This document shows, one piece after another, positions 1 through 10,664 of a stretch of DNA of 64,000 nucleotides. The stretch is from positions 110,057,898 through 110,121,897 of the forward strand of contig CM072810.1 of assembly GCA_037013495.1 (NCBI GenBank), in the 5' to 3' direction. This DNA is from Hippophae tibetana (taxonomy: Eukaryota > Streptophyta > Magnoliopsida > Rosales > Elaeagnaceae). A program made the position numbers and the translations under genes. The notes beneath the pieces were generated by a model. That model worked only from the letters and a program-made list of their open reading frames with translations. It was not told the origin of the DNA and made no database searches. The first letter of the stretch is position 1; each line of letters begins with the position of its first letter.

Positions 1-773
1 TAGTAACACCAAGCTCAAACAACAAGGATCAAAACCATAGTAGTTCTGAGGTAGCACAACAAATTCAATAGAAGATTGTTAGACAACTTGACACTAATGG
101 AACTTGTTTCTAATCCTTTGATTATTATTTTTCTGACATTTTGGGTAGAGGAATTGGGAAAGGTAGCTAAAGAAAAGTAAAAAATATCAGTAACAGATAG
201 CAGTTGAGATTGAGAAATCAAAGAAGTAGGGTGAGAAGTAAGATTTCCCAATGAACTCCAATCTGTATCAGAATTACCTGAAGAAGGAATATGAAAAGGA
301 ATTGAATTATCATTTTGTAAAATGTTAATTCTTTTAGAGAAAATGATATCTTCAGGTCCCATATCTGAAGTGTTCAAAAGATTTGAAAAGAGCTTATATT
401 TGTATCATTGAAAGTAACCATGGAAGTACCAGAGGGTAGTTGAGTAAGAGCATGATTTTCTGGCATTTGGCCATCTAGGATGAGAGGTGGATTGGCGATT
501 TTTGCAGTTGATTCATTAAGCTGGCCAATTTCAGACTTTTAACTTTAGAAATATTAGCAGCTATATGATCTCCATGCAATGTCGAAGGGCCTCCAAGGAA
601 AAGCATATTAGTTAACTATAGTTGTTCATGGGATTCTCTCAAAGATGCAACCACAAGAGCTTATATCTCTATCTTGTATTTTGCCTTGACCCGGTCACCA
701 TACAAAAGAAATTTTGATCTATTTTCTAGGAAAATTAAGGCAGGTTCAGTTCTCTACACTCACAGATTAAATG
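1..773 (-). pseudogene. Possible decayed retroelement fragment
   Basis: A minus-strand open frame (15-377, 120 codons) continues with stops and frame changes to about 720. The conceptual peptide has stretches that loosely resemble copia gag or the region after the protease (for example LISQSQLLSV near the middle). No zinc knuckle, DSGA motif or integrase residue is visible, so the assignment is a guess from context. It lies directly next to a clear copia LTR at 774. Confidence 0.25.
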
Positions 774-1175
774 TGTTGAAGATTACTATAAAGCTCTATA
801 ATTTAAGGAGTAAAACAAAGAGCTTAATTCAATGAACCATTAATTTAAGGAGTAAATTTTCCTATAAATAGATATGTAATTATAATGAACTAATCAATCA
901 AATGTTCATTCTAATTTAGAGAAAAGTTTAGAGAGAAAAACTTGTGTGAGAGAAAATTGAGAGTAATTTTCTTGGGTGTAATTGGGTTATGGGTTGTGAG
1001 TTTTGAGTGTTGTAAACACCTTGTGTAATTTTTCTCCTTTTAGTAAAAAAATTTGCAGCAGGTCCGAAGACGTAAGCAAGATTGACCACACTCCGTTATC
1101 AAATTTGTGTGTTATTTTGGCTATTTTGCTTTCTCATAAATCTGTCTTATCAAGAATTTGCATAATTTTCCAACA
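774..1175 (+). repeat. 5' LTR of decayed Ty1/copia element
   Basis: The segment starts TGTTGAAG and ends TTCCAACA, the usual TG..CA ends. Its right part (about 1060-1140: GGTCCGAAGACGTAAGC, then a CTTTCTCATA stretch) resembles the R/U5 region of Tnt1/Tork-type plant copia LTRs. A degraded primer binding site (ATTTATATGAGAG, related to TGGTATCAGAG) follows at 1176, and a gag reading frame starts downstream. No matching 3' LTR was seen, because the element is truncated at about 3598. Confidence 0.65.
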
Positions 1176-3598
1176 ATTTATATGAGAGATTTTGGTGGTG
1201 ATTTCTCTCATTTTCTTGAAAGGATACTATTAATGTGAATAGTGAAATTTTGTCGACGATATTTGTTTGTTGATGGAGATGTTCTAATACACAGTGGTTT
1301 GTAGAAATAGTCAGAAATAATTCGAAGGAAGTCAGATTTGAATGGGAGCAATGACCGCAGATGAAAGAAATGTGAAACTTGAAAAATTTGATGGCATAGA
1401 TTTCGAGTTTTAGAAAATGCAAGTATAGGATTATCTGTATCAAAGAAATTTGTATCAACCTCTCTCAGGGAAGAAGCTAGAGGCTACGAAGGAAGAAGAT
1501 TAGAATCTTTTAGACAGATAAGCCCTCAAAGTTATTCGATTGACGTTATCCTGCAATGTTGCTTTGAACATAGCAAAAGAAAAGACTACGATATGTCTTA
1601 TGACAGCTCTCTCTAATATGTATGAGAAGCCATCGGCCTCAAACAAAGTGAATTTGATGAGGCATTTGTTCAACTTGCGTATGAACTCAACACAGTCACA
1701 ACCCATTTGAGTTCAATTGAAATTGAATTCGATGAAGAAGTACGAGCATTGATACTTTTGTCTTCTTTATCAGAAAGCTGAAATGCTACTATCATAGTTG
1801 TGAGTAGCTCATCAGGAAGCAATAAGTTGAAATTTGATGATATTCTTGATCTGGTTCTCAATGAAAAGATCTGATATAAAAAGTCGGGTGAATCGTCAAC
1901 CTCTTCAGTTTTGCATATAGGGTCAAAAGGAAGAGATTCAACCAGAGGGAATGGACGTGGTAGAACAGACTACAAAGGTATATCAAAGGATAGGAGGTCC
2001 AAATCCAGGAATCCTAATAATTCCCATAGCTTGAAGACTATCTAGTGTTGAAATTGTAGGAGAACTAAGCACTACAAAAATCAATGCAAAAGGGCACGAA
2101 AGGACAAACAAGTGAAGGCAAAGGCAAATGTTACTTCCACCTTAGGAAGAGATGGAGAAGATGATGCATTGATATGCCTTTGAAGAGAAAAGAAGAATCT
2201 TGGGTGTTAGACTTTGGAGCATCATTCCATGTTACTTCACAGAAAGAATTCTTCGAGAAATATGTTCCCAGAAATCTTGGAAAGGTATATCTTGGTGATG
2301 ATCAACCGTGTGCTGTATTGGCAAATGTGTAGTGAAGATTAAGTTGAACGGATCTATTTGGGAACTGAAGGATGTCAGGCATATTCCCGACCTAAGAAAG
2401 AACTTAATCTCAATAGGGAAATTAGCTAGTGAAGGCTACAATACTATCTTCCATGGTGATTATTGGAAGATTTCAAAAACTACAATGACAGTTGCTCGAG
2501 GCAAGAAGAGTAAAAAAAATTACATAACAGTAGGGGCACATTGTTCAATCGCAGTTGTAATAGGCAATGAAACACCAAATCTATAGCACCATAGACTAGG
2601 CCATATGAGTGAGAAAAGGATGAAGATAATGCACTCAAAGAGAAAACTTACAGGTCTAGAGTCAGTAGAGATAGACATGTGTGAAGATTGCATACTTGGA
2701 AAGCAAAAGATAATCAGCTTTCAGACATGTGACAGAACCCTAAAGAAGGAAAGGTTAGAGCTTATCCACTTTGATGTTTAGGGACCAACGAATGTCTTAT
2801 CCATTGGTGGGAAACACTACTTCGTGACTTTCATTGATGATCACTCTCGAAAGCTATGGGTTTACTTTTTAAAGCATAAGTCTGAAGTATTTGAGGCTTT
2901 TAGAAGATAGAAAGCTATGGTTGAAAATGAGACAAGTTTGAAAATCAAAAAGCTCAGAACCGACAATGGTGGTGAATATGAAGACACCAGATTCAAAAAT
3001 TTATGTTATAAGCACAAGATCATAATAGAAAGAATTGTGCCAAGCACGCCTAAACACAAATGGTATAGCTAAGCATATGAACCAAACGTTGACAGAAAGA
3101 ACCAAAAGCATTTGTATACCATCAGGTCTACCGAAGCAGTTCTGGACAGAAGCAGTCAACACTATAGCTTACTTGCTCAACCGATGCCCATTTATTCCAT
3201 TGGAGCATAGAATACCAGAGGAGATATGGAGCAGAAAAGAAGGAAAACTATCACATCTAAAAAATTTCGGTTGTGTAGCATTTGTACATATTAGTAATTA
3301 AGGCAGGAATAAGCTTGATCCCAAATCTAAGAAATTCACCTTCATCGGCTATGTTGAGGATGAGTTTGGCTACCGCATTTGGGATGACGAAAACAAGAAA
3401 GTGATCCGTAGTAGAGATGTGATTTTCAATAAAAGAGTGATGTATAAGAACATGCATAAAACAGGCACCAACGACTCAAAGCAAAATGAGTCAGTATTTG
3501 TAGATGCAGATGATGTCCCAAATAGTTCCATGAAAAAACCAATTATAGCAAGTCCACAGCTACAGGAACCCGTTGGACAGAGCAATGCGCAACAATCT
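1176..3598 (+). pseudogene. Decayed copia gag-pol (gag, protease, integrase)
   Basis: A copia polyprotein remnant broken by many stops and shifts. Gag-like sequence runs from about 1351 (VKLEKFDGIDFEF) to 1880. A zinc knuckle follows at 2046 (C-x2-C-x4-H-x4-C), with its usual W turned into a stop. The protease motif near 2200 reads WVLDFGASFHVT, so the usual DSGA has become DFGA. The GAG-pre-integrase region spans about 2580-2760. The integrase core lies at about 2755-3300, with HFDV-stop-[23 protein letters not shown] and LRTDNGGEYED. Open pieces remain at 2308-2586, 3035-3301 and 3401-3598. Reverse transcriptase, RNase H and the 3' LTR are missing: the sequence switches at about 3598 to a second element in the opposite direction. 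It is not functional. Confidence 0.85.
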
Positions 3599-3798
3599 AA
3601 TTGTTGTCATCGATGATCTCTGCATGTCTTTCTCCAATTGTTGCCAAACAATTGTCTTTCCTTAAAATTGCCTTATTTTTCATTTTCCACAACGAGAAAT
3701 TACTTTCGTTGAACTTCTCAACATCAAACTTTGTCGTAGTCGACATCTCGTTCACAACGATATACTTCACACCTCTCAGTCAATTACTTTGATACCGA
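3599..3798 (-). pseudogene. Gag N-terminus and PBS of a second copia element
   Basis: On the minus strand a degenerate primer binding site (GGTATCAAAG, 3784-3793) is followed by an ATG. The frame reads MSTTTKFDVEKFNESNFSLW and continues through about 50 codons to the junction at 3599. This is the usual start of a plant copia gag (FDVEKFNGxNDFxLWxxKM). Nothing of this element remains beyond the gag start. It is joined head to head with the integrase end of the + strand copia remnant. Confidence 0.75.
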
Positions 3799-4260
3799 TG
3801 TTAGGAAAAATTACCGAGTTGAAACTAACACATACCTAAAATGAAATTGAGAATATTGAAAATAAAATGAACATAAATATTTTACGTGGAAAAACCTCCG
3901 AACAAATTGGGGTAAAAAATCACGGGCAAGTGTATGAGGATTTCACTATTGTAAAATAGGGATTACAATACCTTCTCTCTAGTTACAATGAGATAATAAT
4001 TCTAATCTCTATTGTAATAGGATAAATAACTCTCTCACAAAATAGGGAAAATATTACTTATAAAGAAGGAACAAAATTTTCTTTTTTAAGTAGTAACTCA
4101 CAAGATAATTCTCATAAAAAAATTTATTACCTTTTTTATGGATGTTTTCTAATTAATTTGTTCTTATATTTGTACAAATGAAATAAGTTATTTATAGGCA
4201 ATATCCTTCGAGAACTTGTGGTAGCAAAGAATCTATATTCATGTCCAAATTGAATTGACA
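3799..4260 (-). repeat. LTR of the second (minus-strand) copia element
   Basis: Seen on the + strand, the segment begins TGTTAGGAAAAATTACC right after the primer binding site. It contains the motif GTGGAAAAACCTCC (3888-3901) that is common in one type of plant copia LTR. The outer end is uncertain: a CA at 4259-4260, just before a tandem repeat, gives about 460 bp. No second LTR or target duplication was found. Confidence 0.55.
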
Positions 4261-4415
4261 AAAAATTAGTGTTCTATATTGAATGGATAAGAAATTAGTG
4301 CTCTATATTGAATGGATAAAAAATTAGTGCTACACAATAAAAAATTAGTGTTATACATTGAATGAACAAGAAAATAGTGTTTCATATTGAATGTACAAAA
4401 AATTAGTGATCTAAT
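4258..4415. repeat. ~30-bp minisatellite, about 5 copies
   Basis: Five degenerate copies, the third shortened, of a unit near AAAATTAGTGTTCTATATTG plus AATGGATAAG. It starts exactly where the copia LTR appears to end, and no coding sense is visible. Confidence 0.8.
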
Positions 4416-6378
4416 AGCATCTTTAATTAAATGTCTTATATGTTTCATATTTCATATTTCATATTTCATGTATTAGCAAAATATAACATTAAATTAAGTT
4501 ACTAATTTTATCACTAAAAAAAATCATCAATGAAATGTAAACGGAGATGGAGGCTAAAATTGAAAAATTTAGATGATAGAGAATGTGGATTAAGAAGATA
4601 TTAAATCAGAAGAAAGGTAATATCGGGTAGAGAGAAAGAAAAAAAACCAGGTTGAGAGATTACAAAAATGTCTACCCTTACTTTAGGTCCCTAGCTTGTG
4701 TGAACAAAAGTCTTACCAACAAAGTTGTTTGTACTAGGAAAAATTGGTCGAAAACCATGAATTTTCAAATTGTTTTCAACATTTAAATAATAAATAAAAA
4801 TACTTTTTATATATATACACATATTATTTTATATATTACAATTTAATCTATTTAATAATTTTATAATTATTTATCATAATATATTTTTAATTAATATATT
4901 ATTTTGTACGTATAATAATTTAATATATTTATTACAAATCAATCATGACTAAGAATACATTGTGACTTATAAGTCGCAAAGTTGTCCCCCTAATACTTAT
5001 GACTTTTGTTAATCTGATAAAAGGAAAAAGATTTGTGAGAATATTTTAAATTTATAATTATAAAAATAAAAATAATAAATTTTATGTCTAATAAATATGT
5101 ATTTATTATAAATAAAAAAACTTAATCCAAAACTTTCATATTATCCCGTCAAGTAAAACTTTAATCCATTGGATACATTATATATCAATATATTATTATT
5201 TTTATTATTATAAATTTTAAAAAAATTTATTTTTCATAATTTTTAAATAAAAATTTAATTTAAATATTTTTCAAAAACAGAAAATAATAATATAAAATAG
5301 ATAAAAATATTGTTTTGATCAATCAATTCAATCCATAATGATTATGAATTTTATAGTATATAATCTATATATATATTAGAATCATTTGAATAAATTAAAT
5401 TTTTTGTACATACATATTAATTAAGATTAATGAGTATAATCCATGATATATTTTTTTACCATATAAATTTTTATAATAAACAATTATGAAAACTACCAAT
5501 TTCTAAAATTTAAAATTATAATATAATATACTTGTTTAATAAAATCATCAATTAATTTAAATAAAAAATAAATAGAGAAAAAAAAAGAAAAAATGATCCA
5601 TTAAATCATTTCAATCAATAAGTTAAAAAGAAAAAAAAAAGCAATTGAAAGTAGCCGACTCATTTAATATTTATGGGAAATAGAATGTAAATTTTTATTA
5701 CTTATAGTAAAAAAATACTAAAAAAACTACAAATATAAAAATACATTATATGTTAATATATGTAAATTATATCGAATTGAAATGAATCTAAAAACACTTA
5801 TCCTATTTACATCTTTTAATTTTTTTTAAAAATTATCATCTAATTTAATTCAACCCTCAATTTTATAAATGCAAATAAATTTTCTAGTTTAATCGAAAGA
5901 ACGAATGTTTTATAAACACTCTTAACAAAAAGGAATAGAAGCCGACCTCTAACCTCTTTAGTCTTTTTACCCATCTGACAAGAAAAGGAAAGCGAGACAA
6001 ACAGATAAAGAGTATAAAAGAGTGCTTTTTTAAAAATAAAAATTAAAATAAAAATTAATAAGATAATTTTTTTTATAAATAAAATTTTATTTTTAATTTT
6101 CTTTACATAATTCATATATTTTTTTATATGAGTTCAAATATATATAATTTATATATATATAATAATTAAAAGTAAAATTAGGGGATAACTGAATCGTAAT
6201 TAAATCTTTCTTTTTTCATTTCCATTTATTTGATATGTACAATGGTTCATGAACATGTAAAGAAGGTTGACCCAAATCCTTAAAGGCCTAAAAAAAACCC
6301 AAGAAATTTAAAAGCTTAAAATAACTACTTAAACAATTACAGTCAAAGTTTTGAATTAAAAAAAAAATACAGTCAAAG
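4416..6378. other. AT-rich intergenic DNA
   Basis: Very AT-rich sequence with short homopolymers. The only long open frame (5840-6115, minus) is Lys/Ile/Phe-rich and looks like chance translation of AT-rich DNA. I see no RNA gene or element ends. Confidence 0.6.
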
Positions 6379-6644
6379 TTAATCTCCAATGATATTTTCA
6401 GGCGAGGCTTTGGTTATATTATGACAAGCTGAGCAAATACACCTTCCGTCAATACAACAATTGGGAAAGCCTTGACAAACGCTATTGCAGTCTATCATTC
6501 TTGGACAAAGAAATGGTCCTCTTGCTTCTGCCCCAGCTGGCACTTTTCTTGCTACCATATCTGCCCAAATTTAGTCTACCTTGTTATTGTTTTTATCTCT
6601 AAAAATATAAATTTTAATTTAGAAAAGTTAAAAACATAAAGTGA

Positions 6645-6679
<35 letters not shown>

Positions 6680-6744
6680 GACTAACTAGAGATCATGAGC
6701 ATGAAGATGAAGAGGAAACCCAACTTGATTGACTGTTTCTTCAT
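6379..6744 (-). CDS. Secreted cysteine-rich (defensin-like) peptide, gene 1
   Basis: A two-exon gene: exon 1 complement(6687-6744), intron 6561-6686, exon 2 complement(6379-6560). Donor GTTAGT, acceptor GGGCAG, phase 1, total 240 nt giving 79 aa. Residues 1-19 (MKKQSIKLGFLFIFMLMIS) look like a signal peptide. A short acidic/basic linker follows, then eight cysteines at 38, 44, 48, 54, 55, 60, 62 and 65 (C-x5-C-x3-C-x5-CC-x4-C-x-C-x2-C). CxxxC and CxC are typical of plant defensin-like folds, and a phase-1 intron after the signal peptide is the usual structure of DEFL and NCR genes. A TATA box (TATAAATT) lies on the minus strand at 6847-6852, 108 bp before the ATG. The likely role is an apoplastic or vacuolar antimicrobial or signalling peptide; this is inference, and no specific family member is recognised. 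A GA/CT repeat fills the intron next to the donor. Confidence 0.72.
6642..6676. repeat. (GA)n microsatellite in intron of peptide gene 1
   Basis: A GA run of about 35 bp with one interruption, a few bases inside the intron from the splice donor. On the transcribed strand it is CT. Confidence 0.9.
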
Positions 6745-6846
6745 TCTCTCTAGAATTGGGCTTTCAGAAAACAGAGCAGTCCTCTTCTTCTACAGTATTT
6801 GTTTTGATGATACAAGTGATGATCACGAGACTCAAGTTATCAGTAA

Positions 6847-6852
6847 TTTATA
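6847..6852 (-). promoter_or_regulatory. TATA box of peptide gene 1
   Basis: TATAAATT on the minus strand, 108 bp upstream of the ATG. The spacing is close to that in peptide gene 3 (117 bp). Confidence 0.45.
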
Positions 6853-6909
6853 TGGACGGTGGTTATTAAAATTTGGTGTTACTGTTTTTTCTACTTTTTA
6901 GGAAGACTC

Positions 6910-9397
6910 AGTCTACCAATTATTTTTGGGATCTTTCTTTTACATAATTAAAGGAACTCGACTCTATTTATAATTTATCAAATAATGTTTAAATTTATTT
7001 TGTTATTAATTAGCTATCAAGTATTAAGAGAATTTTTATTTCAGTGCAATAGATATTTTTGTTAAAATAAATTTTTTTTTTTAAATTAAAAACTTTATTC
7101 GGAAAATATTTAAATAAAAAAATCTAAAAATACAACTACTTATTATTAATCACCCAATATATTTACTGAAATATAGTCAATATTTTATTTTAAAAAAATC
7201 GAAAACATATCCTAAGTGTAGTGAATACCAATTGATCACCTACTACAAGACTAATTAACAACGTGAGACCAACGCAAAGAAGGTTACAAAGGTGTACACG
7301 GTTACAAAGGTGTACAGGTAGCATGGTTACCATTTTTGATATAAATATCTTTTAATCAAATTATAATATTTATATTTAAAATTGTTCGAAAATAGTTAAG
7401 AAATGGTTTTTTATCCACAAATAATAATTCGGAACAGTTATTAAAAAATATTCGAAAAAAAACTATTTTTTAAAACTTTTTAAAAAATTTATTAATAAAT
7501 ATATAAATATAATTAATTTTTATACAAAAAGATACGGTTATCGGTATAACCATATCCGTTATTTCATATTCAATTTTTATCTAAAATCATACCCGAATTC
7601 AAAATTTATCTAATAAAAACTGAACCAATGATACAAATAATCGAAACTATAATATATTTTTTGTCCATTCCTAAATAATAATAAAAAAATCAATTTATTT
7701 TTTCTTTGTTAGCAATAAAATTTTGAGCTGTCATAATATTACTATAATTTAAATTAGTATTGTAATAATAAAATATATTAGTCGAAATTCAATCAAACAA
7801 TAATGTAACAAGAGGATAGCTTAAATACAAAAAATATAATAAACAATTAATTTTTATATTTTTATTAAAAAAAATACATTTTATATTAACTATTTTACTC
7901 AATATCACTTAAACTTTAAAATCTTATAAACTTTTATTTCTTATCATATTAATCTTACTTCACGTGATTTCATATACGTAATTATAAAAGCATAATCAAT
8001 GAGATTGTATAACACTACTCAATAATAGCTATAAATATCAACACCGTATTGAAATAAGAGTCCGCTGTTTGTCACCACCGATTAACATCGTAAATACTTT
8101 TGTTATTGGCAAATTAACACAATAAAAATAAGTAGTGTTATATAACACTAGTGAAAATAAGGGGTTGATTTTTAGACATGTTATAAGTTTTTAGAGCAAA
8201 TTAAATAATGATCACGAGACTCAACTGACCAATTTACGTGGGAATGACTGAATAGGTGCTATTTAATTTCCGTTGAAGATGGGCTTTTTTTTCTATATTT
8301 TTATGAATCACTTGAGCCCACCAATTTTAAAGTTTAAAGAGCGATAGAGGTACTGTAGGTTACATTAAATTCTTGTTTTAATTGAGAAATTAAGGTTACT
8401 TTTAGTAATTTATTATCTTCAAAAAAATTATTATTCTAAAATTAATAACATGACTAACAATTACATAATACGATCAATTTTCCATCGATAGTTAAAATAG
8501 AAATTTAACATCAATTTTATAATTATTATAAACTTTCTTATGAAGATGATTATCATATCTCTATAAATAATATGTCATATTTTAGTAGTTAAGTCTATTG
8601 TAAGTATAAATTTATTTTCTTATATGATATGATTCAATTATAATTTAATTTTAGTTATTTATTTTTTAAATTATATTTAGTATAAAAATAATTACTTATA
8701 TATTTATTATCTTTTAGCGTAGGAATTAATTGAAAAAAATAAAAAAAGTCTTAAAATAAATTATTTGATGTAAATAAATTTAAAATTTATAAATTATCTC
8801 TTAGTATAAATTTAAAAAATAAAAAAAACTTATTATTATTATTATTATAGTATATTATTAAAATAAAAAGAGAAAACCAAAATTCTCATAAATATATGTT
8901 AAATTTTAATTTATTTTTAAAATTATATTTAGTGTAAAAATAATTAATTTTATGTATTAATAATCATCTTTTAGTAGAAGAATCAAAATGAAATAAAAAA
9001 ATTAAAAATATTTAATTCTATGTAAAAAAATTAATGAAAATCAAATGAAACGACTTATTAACATTGTTTTCTTGTTAATTTTTACTTTTACGTTGGTTTA
9101 TATTATTACTTTTGGTGTTTTTGTAATCGCAAAGAAAAATGTGTAAATTATTCTTATTTAATTTGTTGATAAATGATATCTTGGAAAGTAGTTTCTCTAT
9201 ATATATGAATGCATGTAGGCTATTAAATGTATGCTAGCTAAATATGCATAACAATTACAAAAGCAAAACTATATCAGTAGATTCTCTTGTTCTTTATATT
9301 TGTAGCATAATATTCTAGGCATAATATTCACAGTCAACATAATATTCTAGGCATTAATTGCAGCCACAAATGCAATTGCCGTATATATTTGTAGCAT
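6910..9397. other. AT-rich intergenic DNA with small repeats
   Basis: No gene seen. At 7284-7320 an 18-bp unit GGTTACAAAGGTGTACAC is duplicated. At about 8009-8150 TATAACACTACT is repeated in inverted form (AGTAGTGTTATA), which may be the ends of a small decayed MITE. The rest is AT-rich. Confidence 0.5.
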
Positions 9398-10373
9398 TTA
9401 GGGTTCATTAATCTTGGCACATCTTACACAAGAGACACACCCACATCTACCGTGGACACACATCCTATAAAGTCTGCCATAGCTATCAATTTTAGATTCA
9501 CAGTCAACATCACTACTACAAGATAAATCTATCGCCACATTCCTTGCTTCAACCCCACTCATCCATGAGAAATTTGCACCTGCCAAAATTTGTCACATAT
9601 TAATTAGTCACCTAAATTTATAAAACACATTTTTTTCTAATCTCATGTATTAGTGTGTTATTCCTTTATAGGCTAGCTATTTGATATCTTCGAAAAAATG
9701 AGTTCTTCCTTCATTTTTGGCTAGCTCTCTAACATATTGGTAAGAATGTGATGCTTTCATACAGATATCTAAGGGATGTAGAACAGATACAGAGATAACA
9801 TATATGTAAAAAAATCAAATATTTCAGTCTAAAAAATAACTACTAAAATAATTAAAAAAAATACTAGATAATATAAAGTAATTAATAAAATCTTATTGAT
9901 TGCACAAAAGGGTGTTATAGTAAGTACCATGCTTAACCTATAGAGAGTACCATAGAGATAAAAATGTCAACTCTTAAAAGTAGGCTAATTTAGTTCAATT
10001 ATATGGTATATATGTGCGTGAGATCGTGAGATAAATGTTGCTGATGCAAAAAGAACCTCCTAAAAAATGAAGTAGTGATATTAAAAAAATGTTGAGGGAG
10101 TGAATACATATCATTTGAAAAAGATCTATTACATTTAATCAACTAAGTTACCATGTGATTCCATGACATTTTACTTTCTAAAATTTTAACTTTTGAAAGA
10201 AAAGATGATTTACTTGTTAAAATTTAAGTTTTTAGAAAAAAGTGATAACGAAAACAATCCACATTAAATTTACAATTAAGGACATAATTAAAAGAAATTG
10301 AAAGCGAGAGAGAAATAAACTAACAAGATGCAACTACTAACAAGAAAACCAAAGCCAAACAAGAATTCTTCAT
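9398..10373 (-). CDS. Secreted cysteine-rich (NCR/defensin-like) peptide, gene 2
   Basis: Exon 1 complement(10325-10373), intron 9580-10324, exon 2 complement(9398-9579). Donor GTTAGT, acceptor TTGGCAG, phase 1, 231 nt giving 76 aa. Residues 1-17 (MKNSCLALVFLLVVASC) form a signal peptide. The linker NFSWMSGVEARNV is shared almost exactly with peptide gene 3. The mature part has cysteines at 37, 43, 57, 62, 64, 67 and 70; C-x5-C-x13-C-x4-C-x-C is the spacing known from nodule-specific cysteine-rich and related defensin-like peptides, followed by two extra C-x2-C steps. Exon 2 is 182 nt, the same as in gene 1. A retrotransposon is inserted 58 bp upstream of the ATG, between the ancestral TATA box (now at 16178-16183) and the coding region. 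The reading frame is intact, but normal expression is doubtful. Exact function is unknown. Confidence 0.75.
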
Positions 10374-10426
10374 TTTGATTTTGTGATGATGTAGGACTAA
10401 AGAGTTAAGATTTCAGTAGATGAGAA

Positions 10427-10431
10427 GATCT
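10427..10431. repeat. Left target-site duplication GATCT
   Basis: GATCT directly before the LTR at 10432. The same five bases follow the other LTR at 16156-16160. Five-bp duplications are usual for Ty1/copia integration. Confidence 0.93.
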
Positions 10432-10653
10432 TGATAAAACTTGTATTTCTCTGATTTAACATGTATATTTCATTATTGTTTCTGTTCTATTTTTACAATA
10501 GTTTACAATATATGTATATAAGGAAAACGAAAATTAAACAATAACCATAAAACCTGCACATCCAGGTTTTATGGCTCCACTAATATTATTGCCTGCTCAA
10601 TGTTTTACTCCATTGAGCATTTGTGTCTGCCACTGTTATAGCACACACCAACA
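10432..10653 (-). repeat. 3' LTR of the young copia element
   Basis: 222 bp; on the minus strand it starts TGTTGGTGTGTGC and ends GTTTTATCA. It is preceded on that strand by a polypurine tract, which marks it as the 3' LTR. It ends 58 bp from the ATG of peptide gene 2, so it could serve as a new promoter or terminator for that gene. This last point is inference. Confidence 0.95.
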
Positions 10654-10664
10654 CTCCTCCTCAA
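10654..10664 (-). other. Polypurine tract
   Basis: Minus-strand TTGAGGAGGAG directly before the 3' LTR, the expected primer for plus-strand DNA synthesis. The pol stop codon (10661-10663) overlaps it. Confidence 0.85.

Noticed and set aside
5840..6115. 91-residue minus-strand frame
   Set aside because: Composition (Lys, Ile, Phe, Leu runs) is what AT-rich DNA gives by chance; no motif, promoter or splice context.
6695..6901. 68-residue + strand frame
   Set aside because: It is the opposite strand of the signal-peptide exon and 5' leader of peptide gene 1.
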